Part shown: piece by piece, positions 37,001 through 51,600 of the stretch
Numbering within the stretch: the first letter of the stretch is position 1
Layout of the letters: the number at the start of each line of letters is the position of its first letter
Assembly: GCA_035222895.1 (NCBI GenBank)
Contig: JAVYIG010000113.1
Span: 771,501-835,500 of the forward strand
From: Strongylocentrotus droebachiensis
Taxonomy: Eukaryota; Echinodermata; Echinoidea; Camarodonta; Strongylocentrotidae
Direction of reading: 5' to 3'
DNA: 64,000 nucleotides
The notes under the pieces: generated by a model
What the model saw: the letters and a program-made list of their open reading frames with translations, nothing else
Told to the model about the DNA's origin: nothing
Databases searched by the model: none
Program-made: the position numbers and the translations under genes

Positions 37001-40000
37001 AGATCAGAATAAGAGCAATAACCATGCACTTTGAAGGCATTTGCGGTCTGAAAACAGAACTCAACTAACCCTTTAATCTTGGTAAATATTCCACAAATTT
37101 ACATTAATAAAAGTTAAAGGTTTTTTTTTCATTTTAAAGAAAGAAGAAATAAACAAACGCATAGTTTTGTGGAAAATGGGACCAAGAACACAATTTTTTA
37201 AAACTTTCGGATGCCGAGATTATAAATGATATAGAGAATTTTCCATTGACATTAATACTGTCATATTCGATGCCTTTCCGGATGAACTATAACCGATATC
37301 TTTGTCCAAAATATTAAAAATACCTCCATGTTTTCCATGTTAGTGAATGGTGTAACTTCCATACCAAGTATGATAACGTCTCCTAAGTGATATCATTGTG
37401 TAGCGCACAACCTCTACCTGTACATGTCATTGTTTTATGTTTCCCATCCTTGATTTTTTGCGCAAACTGGAAAACAATTTTAGGGATCCAGCAGATTATG
37501 TTCCATTAGGCCTGAACGTGTATTGCCCTCCCTTTAAAAAAGTTAGTCAATCATAAGACTCTATAAAAGGTGTTTACTGTATTTCGGATACAAAACAATT
37601 AGAGGATTATCCCCTGTATGATATTACACAAACCTTCGTAAAATGTTTCTTAATATTGTCTGTTTCCACCAATATGACCGAAGCCAACTTTATAACGTGT
37701 GTTATTATCCTCCTTTTTCAGTGGAGGATGACGAGATTGTAGTACTCATTTTCATCTTTTTATTGTGATATTCGTTTAATAGCTAGAATAACAACAACAT
37801 AAAATTAGACCTGCAATCGTGGCTCAACGATATGCGTGCAATGACGGGCGATGTGGCACTAACGGTCGTCTATACTAACATAATCATATACAGTATAATA
37901 TGGTGTCTGAAATGCCTCCTTGACAAATTATACAAGCCATTTCAAGAAAAATAAAGATGGTTCTGGGGGCCAAAAGCGTGAACCCGATTTTCCCCATAGA
38001 CAATGCGTGTAATGCATAGGCGGAAAACGTACAGGATCTGTATTATGACCGGACTTAATTTTTTTTTTCTCTCTATTTATGCCTCTTTATGGGATGTATT
38101 TGGTATCATTGGAAAGAGAATTTCATGGTTGTTATTGTAAACTACTCTCTTTTTTTCTATGATAATGCTATTGAAACACGTCATGCAAAAATGATTTATA
38201 GGACAAAATGGCGTCTTTAATGGCCCCCTTGACCAATTTTAAAAATTCGGCTTCGAAGTGCCTTGCGTATTGCAACTCGGAATGCCACTGCAAATTTTTA
38301 AGGGAAAAAAAGGACGTTTAGGGGGCGAAAAGTAGTCTGAAAAAATGACGTCATAGCCGATACGTGTTATAATCGGGCGGAAACTCGCCCGAATTCGTAT
38401 AGTGACCCTTGTTCAAATGCGAGTTACTCACATTTTCTGTGTGAACATATACCATACTTGGTATCATTCGAAAGGGCACTTCATTGCGGTCAGTTTGACA
38501 CCATTGTTATCTGCGCGCAATGTAATCACGCATTAAACGCGCCATTAAGTAATGCATAGTAAATTCATCATTTTTGGCGATAACTTTGCGCTGACATATT
38601 CGAATTTTACCAAACTTAGCAGTTGTCACGTATATCGATACATATGTCTGCCAAGTTTCATTGATGTAGGTATAAAGATCGCAATTTTAGAGCAAGTTGA
38701 AGTTATTTTGGAATTTTTCTTGAAAATGGCGAATTTAGAGGGCAATTTTCTCAAATTTGGTCAGTTTAAGGGTATATAATTTTGTATATGGTTGGAAGGG
38801 GCATATCTTCACGTATCTAAATCCAAAAAAGGGTACGGGTTTGCCACGATACAATAGAGATACGGCCACTGAAAGAAAGCCAATTCACAGAACTTTAGAG
38901 GGTGCTAATTATATTTTGCATAACCATTGGAGCGTGAAATTTGGCATGACTTTGTGCAATTATGAGATAAAGATACTGTAAGATTTAAATACAAAACAGA
39001 AATGTTATGAGAAAGATATGGCAGTTTTAGATTTTTAGGGGTCGATTTTTCAAGAATTTGAGAGATTTTTGACAGAGTCGGTTTCAAATTTGAATTTTGA
39101 GTACAAAGATGGCATTTTGAAGGTCAGGTTATACATCGCAGATAAAAGAACATCTCTTAGACTATCTAAAGGAATTTGTTAGAAGTTTGTAGGATCTAGG
39201 ATAGTGGAGATAGGAAGGAAGAAAGAAAGGCCTTAAAATTGACCAGAAACGGACAAAATGGCGCCTGGACGGTTATGTATGAGTGATTTCGAAAATCGAA
39301 GAATGTAGTGACCTTGGTGAGATGTTACAGACTATGCCTATGACATTTGAAAGGAAAATGACATGAGGAAAGCACCTAACTAGGAATAACAAGCACCATG
39401 TGCAAAACGAATGCGATTTTCTGACGAGGAAACTAAAGAGAAGAAGAATATTAATAGGGAAGAATGTGAACGAAAACAAGGCAATGACGATATTCGTCAT
39501 TGCAATGATTTCATATTACTGAAAGTTACACATTTCATGATGAAAAAAATAATCAACAAAAATCTCCATAGGAAGTAGCAAACGCCAATCATTCATTAAG
39601 CGATATTTAACGAACTTTAAGAAAATATGCATGGTTAAACTTCATCCCAAATTGAAAATTTATAACCGTGCAAGTATAAATGTTTGATATAATAAAACCA
39701 TCCATATATTTACTAAACAGCCCGTAGTATGTCGTTTTTTAACTTGATTTTAAGACAAAAATGCATTATCCTTTCGGCAATTTTTTTATTATTCACATTT
39801 AGTGTGTCTAATTTATTCTGAACCCCTTCCTTTTGAGCTTGGAACAAAAAGAGGATTTTGACTTCAATTTTGGAATAGTAAAGATACTTACCAGTGTCTC
39901 TCCATCATCCATGTCAACTCGTCTGATATCCCTCAAGCTGAGTGACTGGAGGCGTGGTAGCGAGAGAATGGAGTCTAGTCGACATGGAGTTATGGAAACA

Positions 40001-43000
40001 TTCCCCATTCTCAGCGTCTGGATCTGTGCAAAGACAATTTATTAGTTCTCACCAAAGTGAAATCCACGATGCGATCCAATTTTTATTTGTACTAACATAA
40101 ACACCTTTTAACATCACATCTAATATCAGATGAATCTGCATCTCAGTAACTTTAACATTTACTAAGTCTGATTATTTCGTCTGTATTTCTGCTATAGTTC
40201 AAATGATTCAATGTTCGTGCCATATTGTTGATATCAGGTTTACTTTACAAGAAAATTTTGAGAACAGTCTTAGGCAATAGTTGTTACCTGATAACTTGGT
40301 CATGTGGTCTTTGTTAAAATCAGTTAAAATCATTAAGTAATCACATTAATCAATTCTTAATGCGTTGTAAACGAAAAGAACATAATAATCCAGATATTCA
40401 TGGTAACAGATATTATTTATCTTCTGTTACAAACTATTAGTTTCATGTGATTATTTTTGTTAATTGATTTGTTGTAGATTAATTACCTTTATCCATACAA
40501 ATTCGAAGAAATATACACCGAGATATTATTCTTTTTTCCATTTTTTCCCTCCATGCACAGGGATTATATTGATTTTCTTTTGCAACAAATTAATAAACAT
40601 ATTATATTCGAGGTAATTTACATTTATAATATAAATACAATAATTGACTACTCATGATACAGATATTGGTTGAACTGTTGAGTGAACAGAAGACAAGCAT
40701 ATTTTCAATGATGTATTTCTGATGTTCATGGACAAAAAATACAAAAGACACATATTATCGTTTGATTGTTGGGCTATACAATTAGATTGTTGTGACCACT
40801 GCTAATGATTTGGAAAACATATCTCAAATTGGCAACACCTAGATGATGCATAATAATCCAGTTCGTAGTTCTAGTATGTGCATGACCAGATCAAGATCGA
40901 CTGTACCAAATTGTGAAGTCAACCGAGTTCAGGCTCCCCGTCACTAATATGGGCACCGTATCACCCGCCCCGGGACAACAATGCCACACACCCACCCACC
41001 AGCATAATAGTTACTGCTACGTCAGACAAGCCCCACCATTGTACCGATGAAAGGCCGCATGGCACCACCGTGATGCACCGTCCCGAAATATGCGAACGAG
41101 CGCCTCCAGCTAGACAAGGAGCCTAAAAACTCTGAGGTATTATGTTTGGTCATTCATAGTAGGCCTATTATAACCTAACATTTCTACATTACCCAATATT
41201 TAAGAATAGCCATCTGTCTATAGTCATATAGTCAAAAATGATAATAATATCACAAGATACGTAATACATGTGTGTTAAAAAATTCACATAGGGACAAAGT
41301 TAAGTTAATATAGAGAGACGCACTCCATCCTTATCCATAAAATGAAGTACTCTTATATTACTCACAAACTTTAGTGTAAGGATTGGTTTCCTATACCGCA
41401 CAAAAGACATAGCTGGCTTGCCTATACTTGTTGGGAAACTATAATGACGAAATGCAGAACACAAAGCAGACATACAGACCTACTAAAAGTGCATCTTTTT
41501 TTGGTTTAGATTTGTTGTTTGTTTTTTCTGTTTTGGGAATTTCTTCTTCATTTTCAAACGGGTATAAACCAGAGACACATAGATTAAAAGGGGGCAAATT
41601 TATCTTAGGAGGGAAATTTTCCTATCGCGGGAGGGCCTTTGTTCACTTCGAAGGAGGCACTTTTTTTCGGAGGAAGGGCTCAAGTCTCGATTTCGCAAAT
41701 TGTGAGATGATGTATCAAAACCTATTCCCGGTCACGCCGCCCCTGTCGAATTGATATGTATTTCTATATTCACATTTATATTTTTTAAAAGATGAGTTTG
41801 TCTTTGCATTATACCCGATTTCTCTCTGACCATTGTCATCTGAGGTGAATTGAATAATAAAGCTGTCATCACCAGAAAATAATCTGTAGTTCTAAATAAA
41901 AATTATAGAATGATTCAAACGAATAAATGTAAGAATCGATTTAATTTATATAATCATGGCACTCAAGTCCATTCAATTCAAATTTACCTTAAATTTTTTC
42001 GTTTATTTGTTTTTTTGAGGCCGCCATCCTCGTCAAGCTTTGCTTATGATTGCGGTCTCCTGCACTTTTCCAACAGAATAGTTCGGATAATACTTTAAAT
42101 TTATGATAATATGTTATGGAAATAATAAGTCTCGTTATAATATGTACATATATTATGTTTTAAAAAAAAATTGACATGAAGAAATTATTGTTTGTTTATG
42201 TTGTATTATACCTTACATGTATATGTTCTTTGTTATTCAGTTATATTTTATTTGGAAAAAATTCAGATTTTTTTAAAAAATCAAATCAAATCAAACGATT
42301 CACTTTCCTGATTATCTGCATGGTCAGACTATTGTTTCATAATAAGCGCGATTTTCACTAATGACCAAAAATTATTTCTAAGAAAAAAATTGCGAAATAG
42401 CATTATGTAAAGTTTGGGGAATTCAATACATGTGAAGGAAATCCTTTCCTATACAAGGGAGATAGGGGGATAGAGAGAGAGAGACCGAGAGAGATGGAAG
42501 GAGGAAGAGAAAGAGAAAGAAAAAGAAAGAAAGAGAGAGAGAGAAACAGAGAGAAAACCAAGGGACATTGATGTGGTACGAGCAAAATAACGACAAACAA
42601 ATGTCTTGAATAATTGAAAAGGAGACCATGTCTTATGAAGCAAAATAAAATGTTATATCTCTCTATATATATATATTGTGCATGTATTATCTTATTGGGA
42701 CAATACATAATCAACAAAAAATAAACGCGGAATACTAGGCCTATCTACAGGATATGCGCTTAAAACATGCATTTACATCCATCCAGATCTATATCATTAT
42801 GACACTAATTCTTTTCACATGATTAATTATTCCAAATTGACAACATGGCCAAACTATTTATAATTATATTGATATTACAGTTGTTTGTAACTGATGAAAA
42901 AAGAAAGATTTCTTTTACACAAGTGTGAAAAAACAGTTACACTATAAGTTGAATTTGAAGATTGCAAAACTATTTGGAAACGAATCGTTACCAATAGAAA

Positions 43001-45397
43001 TCGTGTTTGGGTATACCTTTGATTTTGATGCCTCAGTGGCCATCGTTGAGTAGAACTCATCACTCAGCTTCATAGAGCCCAGATACAGTAATCTAAGTTT
43101 TGGCATGGAGCAGAGACCTCTCGCGTATTGAGAGGATGCATGAGAACCAAGATCTGCCCTAAAGTGCGTTAGCTCCTCAATCTAGTGATGTGACATGACA
43201 GGTTGAGTAGAGTGAGTAGTATTAGCAAGTATGTATAGACGACATGTCTGATTTAAATATTTTTCAGAATAATGTAACATCATAAACCTCTGAAACTTTT
43301 AAAGCAAGAGAAAGAGAAAGGGAGAGAGAGAGAAAAATACACCAAAAATGGAAATGGGTGTGTGACAAGAGTATTTAGAGAAACGCGATGAAGAAAAAAA
43401 AACTGAGATAAATTATATATATTTGGAAAAGAGAAACCATATCTGATTAAGCAGAATAAATGTTTTAGTATTTGTTCTATTTACACTATATACATGTATG
43501 TTATGTATTCTTGAAGACTATCGGCCCAATATAAGTTGTTTCTTTACAAAAAAATGAAATACTATTTATAGGATACGTGCCATTAAACGCGGTTATATGA
43601 ATCTATTTCATAATGACATCTAAGTCTACTCTATGCACATGATTTATTTCCTTGTTAGCATGGCCAAACTATTTATCATATTGTTATGAGCGTGCTCGTA
43701 ACTAATGAAATAAATGATTTCTTTTACAAAAGTGTGAAAAAGGTTACCCCATAAGTTGAGTTTGAAGAATGCATTACTATTTGTAAAACAGAATTGTGTT
43801 TGGGTATACCTTTGATCTTGATGCCTCAGAGGCCATCGCTGAGTAGAACTCATCACTCAGCTTCATAGAGTCCAGACCCAATAATCGAAGGTTCGGCATG
43901 AAGCAGAGACCTCTTGCGTAATGAGAGGATGCAGCAGAACCCAGATCTCCCCCCGTTTGATTTAGCTCCTCAATCTGGTGATGTGACAGGACAGGTTGAA
44001 TAGAGTGAATATTATTATCAAGAATAGACGACATGTCTGATGTCAATACTTTCTATTGTCAGTAATGTAACTTTATTACTCTCTTCTTAGACTTTTTAAA
44101 GCAAGGGAAAGAGAAGTGAGAGATTGATAGAGACCGGGACAGAGACAGAGAGACAGAGAGAAAAAAGGACCAAAGTGAAATGGGTGTGTTAAGAGAAAAG
44201 AAAGACGTGATGAAGAAAGACAAACGAATGTCATGAATTGTAGATGGTTGGAAAAGAGAGACCGTTTTTTTCAAGGAAAATATTTTTGTTTATATCAGTC
44301 TATTTATAATGCACATTTCTTGTAACTACTACTAAAGTATAAGGAATTTATTTTTAAAAATGCGTAATACTATTTTATAGGTTAAGTGATTTTAAAAACA
44401 CATTTTTATGAATCTTTTTCATCATGACACCAAAGGTCATTCTATTCAAGGGTATTTATTCCCTCGTCAGCATATCCAAACTATATAAAATATTGATATG
44501 AGAGTGCTTGTAACGAATGAAAATAAATGATTTCCTTTAAAAAAGTGTGAAAAAAAGTTACCCGATATGTTTGAAGAATGCAAACTATTTGGAAACAAAT
44601 CGTTTCCAATGGAAATCGTGTTTTGTATACCTTTGATCTTGATGCCTCAGAGGCCATTGTTGAATAGAACTCATTACTCAGCTTCAGCGCGTACAGATAC
44701 AGTGATCGAAGTTTTGGCATGGAGCAGAGACCTCTCGCGTAATGAGAGGATGCAGCAGAACCCAGATCTGCGCTCCGGAGCTTCATTTCCTCAATCTGGT
44801 GATGTGACAGGATAGGTTGAATAGAGTGAATAGTACTATCAAGTATAGACGACATGTCTGATTTAAGTATTTTTTATTGTCATTAATGTAACATTATTAA
44901 CCTCTTCTTAGACTATCAAAGCAAGGGGAAAGAGAAGGGAGAGAATTGATATGAGCGTGCTCGTAACTAATGAAAATAAATGATTTCTTTAAACAAAAGT
45001 GTGACAAAATACTTTAACCCAAAGTTGAGTTTAAAGAATGCAAAGCTATTTGAAACAAATCGTTTCCAATCGAAATCGTGTTTGGATAAACCTTTGATTG
45101 TGATGCCTCAATAGCCATCGTTGAGTAGAACTCATCACTCAGCTTCACATAGCTCATATCCAGTGATCGAAGATTTGGCATGGAGAAGAGACCTCTCGCG
45201 TAATGAGAGGATGCAGCAGAACCCAGATCTGCGATCGTGTGCTGTAGCTTCTCAATCTGGTAATGTGATAGGACAGGAAGAATATGGCGGATACTATTGT
45301 CAAGCATGTCGTCTAATTTAAATATTCTCATTGTCATCAATGTAACATTATCAACCTCTACTTAGGCTTTCATAGCAAGGGAAAAAGAAGGGAGATA

Positions 45398-45432
<35 letters not shown>

Positions 45433-48400
45433 GGACAGAGACAGAGACATAATGAGAGACAGAGAGAGAGATAGAGAGTAACACCCCTTGGAAAATGGGT
45501 GTGGTAAGAGCAAAGAAAGACAAACAAATGCGATCGATTGTTAGAAAAAAAAGAGACCGTGTCTGTTCATTCAATAATACACATTTTATATCGGTGTATT
45601 CACAATACACATGTAGAATTAATTTCCTGCGACTTTGATCAAACTATAAGGAATCTATTTTCATTTTTTATGCGAAACAGCATTTATAGGATTAGTAATT
45701 TTATACACGCTTTTTATGAATCTATATCATAATGACACGACAGTTCAATCTATTCACATGATTTGTTTTCTTGTAAGCATAGCCAAACTATTTATAATAT
45801 TGATATGAAAGCACTTGTGACTAATGTTTATAAATGATTTCTTTAACAAAAAAGTGGGATAAAGCATGCACCCCATAAGTTCAGTTTGAAGAATGCAAAA
45901 CTATTCGGAAACAAATCGTTTCCAATAGAAATCGTGGCTGGTTTACCTTTGATCTTGATGCCTCAGAGGCCATCTCTAAGTAGAACTCATCCCTCAGCTT
46001 CACTTTGTACAGGTACAGTGAACGAAGATTTGGCATGGAGCAGAGACCTCTTGCGTATTGAGAGGATGCAGCAGAAGCCAGATCTGCGTGCGAGTGATAT
46101 AGTTCCTCAATCTAGTGATGTGTCAGGACAAGTTGAATAGAGTGAATAGTAATAGGGACTTTTAGATTTGCGTGGACTGCTACGTGTGACGTCCACTCAA
46201 GGCAGTGCATTAAAGGGACGTCGACCCTAGCAATCCCCATTGTCTTCGTGCGAATCTAAAAGTCCCCAATATTAAGTATAGACGACATGTCTGAATGAAA
46301 TATTCTTACTGTCATTAATCTAACATTCTAACCCTCAACTTATGCTTTTTAAGCAAGAGAAAGAAAGAGAAAGAGGGGTAGAGCGAAAAGGGGGACAAAG
46401 ACAGACAGAGATAGAGAGAAAGAGGCCCAAAAGGAAATGGGTGTGGTTGCTGTGGTAACAGAAACGAAAGACGAGATAGAGAAATACAAACAAATTTTAT
46501 CGATTATAAACGGTTCAAAAAGAGAGACCGCGTCTTTTCAATCAAAAATAAAAGTATTATATCCGTCTATTTTAAATGCTCATGAAATGTAAAATCAATT
46601 TTCTGCTACTATTTACAAAATGTAAATAATTTCTAAAAATAAAATGCGAAATGCTACATGTACTTGTCGGATACGTGCTTCTAAAACACGCCTGTATATG
46701 AATCTTATTTATTACGACACCAAAGATGATGATCAACCTATTCAGAGGTATTTATTTCCTTGTCTTCATAACTAAACTATTTATCATATTGATATGAGAG
46801 TGCTCGTAACTGATGAAAATAAATGATGTCTTTATAAAAAGTGTGAACAAACTATTACCCCATTAATTAAGTTTAAAGAATGCAAACTGGCAACAGATCG
46901 CTTCCAATAGAAATCGTGTTTTGTATACCTTTGATCTTGATGCCTCAGAGGCCATCGCTGAGTAGAACTCATCACTCAGCTTCATAGAGTCCAGACCCAA
47001 TGATCGAAGGTTCGGCATGAAACAGAGACCTCTTGCGTAATGAGAGGATGCATGAGAACCCAGATCAGTGTACTCGTGCTTAAGCTCCTCAATCTGGTGA
47101 TGTGACAGGCCAGGTTGAATAGAGTGATTATTATTATCAAGTAAAGATGACATGCCTGATTTCAATATTTTCTATTGTCATTAATGTAACATTATTATAG
47201 GGATAGTTGAGTTTTGTTGCAGAGGTCGCTACACACAAAAAAAAGGTGAGATAATGAAAAAATGAGAGTGAAATTTGAAAGAATATACAATTTAAATGAC
47301 AAAATCATCTTTTTTTAATCAAAATCGGTTCAGAGACGACTGAAATATCCATAAATATAACAATTTCTAATATTTGTGGTGCCCCACAAATATTCAGTAA
47401 TTTTGAACAAGCCGTTGAAGAACGGAATAGCGCCATATACGTTTTATTCCAGCCAATGCCAATATTGGCTTTTGGTTGGCTTTTTCGTGTTCGTTATAAT
47501 ACGCCCCGTGTATTGTTATTATTTTAATTTTTGTTTATAGTGAAGCTGCATAGGTATGATCGAATTCAAGCTTAATTCACACATTTTGGGGTCTAGAAAT
47601 ACTTTCATAGCAATTTTAGGTTCTAAAAGGGCACTAGAAATGTCATAAATAAGAATAAAAGCAATAACCATGCACTGAAGGCATTGAAGGCATTTGCGGT
47701 CTTAAACAAGAACTACTTAGACTTTTAAAACAAGGGAAGGAGAAAGGTAGAGGGAGAGGGTGAGGGTGAGAGAGAGAGAGGGGACAGAGAGGAATATACA
47801 AACAAAGAAGGGAAACGAGTGTGTGGAAAGAGCAAAGAAAGACGAGATTAAAAAGACAAATAAATGAGATAAATCATATATATCTGGAAAAGAGAAACCT
47901 GTCTGTTTAAGTAGAATAAGATGTTATATCATTCCCTTTGCAGTCTACATAGGAGTTTTCATTAAAACTATTGACAAACAATGAACAATATCTTCAAAAA
48001 ATAGAAATACTATATATAGGCCACGTGTCTTTAAAACACGCTCCTATATGAATCTTATTCATTATGACATCAAACTCGAATTATATTCACCTGATTTATT
48101 TCCTTGTCAGCATGGCCAAACTATGTATCATATTGATATCAGTGTGGCTTTAACTAATGAAAATAAATGATATATTTTTAAAAAAGTGTGAAAAAAGTTA
48201 CCCAACGAGCTCAGTTTGAAGAATGCAAAACTGGCAACAAATCGTTTCGAATAGAAATCTTGTCTGGTATACCTTTGATCTTGATGCCTCAGTGGCCATC
48301 GTCGAGTAGAACTCGTCACTCAGCTTCGCATTGTTCAGATTCAGTGATCGAAGATTTGGCATGAAGCAGAGACCTCTGGCGTAATGAGAGGATGCAGCAG

Positions 48401-48580
48401 AACCCAGATCTGCCTCCATGTGTATTAGCTTCTCAATCTGGTGATGTGACAGGACAGGTTAAACAAAGTGTATAGTAATATCAGGTATAGACGTCATGTC
48501 TAATTTTTTTTTTTTTAATTGTCCTTAATGTTCCATTTGTAACCTCTACTTAGACTTTTAGGGCAAGGGAAATGGAAAAG

Positions 48581-48611
<31 letters not shown>

Positions 48612-51600
48612 CAGGAGAGAGAGAGAGAGAGAAAAAAAAAAAAGAGAGAGAGAGAGAGGCTAAAATGCCCAAGGGAAACGGCTGTTAAGAGCAATCAAAG
48701 ACGAGATGAATAAAGTAAAATGTGATTAAATATTAATAGTTGGAAAAGAAAGAGAGTGTCTGTTCAAGCACAATAAAAATGTTAGATGCTGCTTGTAAGT
48801 GTCGGCTTGCATGGTGATGTAGATATACAGTAGGCTTGCGGGTGCACCATGTGAGAGAGAGAGAGAGAGATAGAGAATTGAGGAGTCCTAAAAAGGACTC
48901 TGACTCGGTAATCTTTCTTGGGGGTGTGTAGTTCTGAAAAGGACTGTTTGTTACCTTTCTTAGCATATAGTTCTAAGGAGAACTATAGCGCTTGGAGAGG
49001 ATGAGTGGCTCGACGTTACGAACAGGTTGACTATCCGTCGTCAAGTGTGGAGAATAGCTGGCGTGCGTGAGCTTAAGTCACCGGGGTCCTTTTCAGGACT
49101 ACACACCCCCAAGAAAGATTACCGAGTCAGAGTCCTTTTCAGGACTCCTCAATTCTCTCTCTCCCTCTCTCTCACATGGTGCACCCGCAAGCCTACTGTA
49201 TAATAAAAATGTTATATTATCTACAGTCTACAATCAATATCTCCTTGCGACTATTAACAAACTATAAATGATATCTAAAATCAAAAATTGAAATACTATT
49301 TGTAGGATAAATTCTTTTAAAACACGCTTTCATAGGAATCTATAATGTATCGACATATTAATTCCTGTGTTCACATCATTGATTAATCTTTCTCTCTCGA
49401 TTGGTCTTTTTCCCAGGCAATGAGAAAATGCCCTCATCACACCATTATTGAAAAAACCTGGTTTTGACGCAGATTTTAAGAACTTTAAACCTGTCAGCAA
49501 TATGAAATATATATCGAAGTTGGTTGAGGGTGCTGTTACCCAGCAAATTATGGATCACCTCAATAACAACTCATTTTGCCATGTACTCAGTCTGCATATA
49601 GACTATTCCATAGTAGTAAAACTGGTCAGCTAAGAACTAAGAGTGATTTATATACCTCACTTAAGTAATCCAGCCATCTGATTGGTCGAAATTGCATTCA
49701 TAAACTTCAACTGTTCCTGTAAAATTCCCGGTAACCATGCTTAAAACATTTCAATATTTTTAATAACCATGGTTATTAAAAAAAAATGTTAAAAAATGGT
49801 TTGAGCGATGGAGGATACCATACGTGTGCGAAAAATTGGTCGGCAATTTCAATACAATTGAATCTCGATCGATCTTACCGACAATTTTATCTTGCATTGT
49901 TGACATGAAGACGAAAATAAACTCTCAAAAACAAAAAAACAACATCTGCCGATAGATCTTGATCTAAGTTCGTGCCAATATGCATTGCAAAAGTAAAAGA
50001 AGGGTCCGTTTCATGGAGCTTTTGCGAAGCATCCCTCACGCGGAGCCGTTTTCAATCCATTTTAATGTATATATTGGAGAAAACTGCCAAGCATCTCAAC
50101 GGCGCCTGATAGCCGAGTGGTCTAAGCGTTGGTGATACACCTCTTGTTGTACGCAAGAATTCGAATCCCGTCTTCGACAAAAATGAAAAATATTTTTTAT
50201 TTTTTATTTTTTAGTCTATTTTTTTTCGGCATATAAAAGTATTAATGACTGCTTTAATATTCGAGAAATAGTTGTTTTCATACGCTCTCGGGAAGGTTAC
50301 AATTGGGCTATTCCCCTCGGCAAGCCTCGGGGAATAGCACAATTCTAACCTTCCCTTGAGCGTAATAAGACAACTATTTCTCTCAAAGCAGTCATTAATA
50401 CTATACTATTGCTGGCTATGGATTCCCAGAAAGTCACTCTTTTACTTTTATTAGATCTAGGTAGTGCATTCGACACCATAGATCATTCTTGCTTATCAGA
50501 AACCTTAAAGACCTGTTATGGCATAGGTGGTGTTGTTCTTGAATGGATATAGTCGTATTTGGCGAATAGATATCAAAAGGTCAAAATAGATGATGTGATC
50601 TCTGATGATTTCCCAGTGCCTTTTGGAGTTCCACAAGGTTCTCGGCTGGGTCCTTTGTTATTTACTGTGTACACCGCTAATCTCATTTCAAATGTTCAAA
50701 CGAATTTCCCCGAGATATCATGCCACTGCTATGCAGATGACACACAGCTCTATGTATCATTAAGACCTAATGAACATGCTAAAGAGCGACGTGTCTCATT
50801 CCTAGAAACATGTGTTGACTATGTACGTGGATGGATGCTGCACAATTGGCACATTAAACTGTAAACTTTTTTTAAAGAAATTTAAAAAAATTATAGATTT
50901 TTTTTTTTTTTTAACAGATTACGATTATCAAAAAATCACGAAAAACAATAATTACAACAAAAAAAAATTATATAAAAAAGAATTATTAAAAAAAAGGATA
51001 TCGGTGATATCGATCGCCGATATCGCGTGCATCCAGTAAAAATAATTACATGGTAATTGACCAATCATATTGCAGGGATTCTCCTACCCATCTTATAATC
51101 AGACCTGATGAACATGCTAAAGAGCGACGTGTCTCACTCCTAGAAACATGTGTTGACTATGTACGTGGATGGATGCTGCACAATAGGCTCATGCTCAATG
51201 ATGGTAAAACTGAATTAATGATCATTGGCACACCTAAACAGACATCCAAAATCGACTTAAACAGTGTATCAATTGGAGATTCTATAATAGAACCATCTGT
51301 TAGTGCAAAAAATCTTGGAGTAAAGTTCGATGCGACTTTGAATATGAGAGAGCACGTCACAAATGTTTGTAAATCAGCAATCATCTATATTCTATGACGT
51401 ATTCGTAAATATTTAGATAAGGACATTACGAAAGACATTGTTCATGCATGTATCACCAATAAGTTGGACTGTTGTAATGGCCTACTGTATGGGATCCCTG
51501 ACTCTCAAATAGTGATATTGCAACGGGTTTAAAACACCTGATCTGTTGATCTGTGGTGGTTCAAAATTCACACGGATCACCCTAGTTTTAAGAAATCTAC

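Noticed and set aside
41428-41754. 108-codon plus-strand open frame
   Set aside because: Its right end runs into a transposon-end sequence (GTCACGCCGCCCCTG), and there is no homology or splice context.
42403-45610. Open frames of Ser/Leu/Phe-rich peptides on the minus strand (for example 42403-42717, 44059-44274, 45362-45610)
   Set aside because: They are translations of the CU-rich tracts and duplicated introns and contain no splice structure.
44567-46140. Plus-strand open frames at 44567-44815, 45121-45321 and 45886-46140
   Set aside because: They are antisense shadows of the 165-nt LRR exons.
50103-50180. Functional tRNA gene
   Set aside because: A-box and B-box words are present, but the acceptor and T-arm stems do not pair and it lies inside a mobile element.
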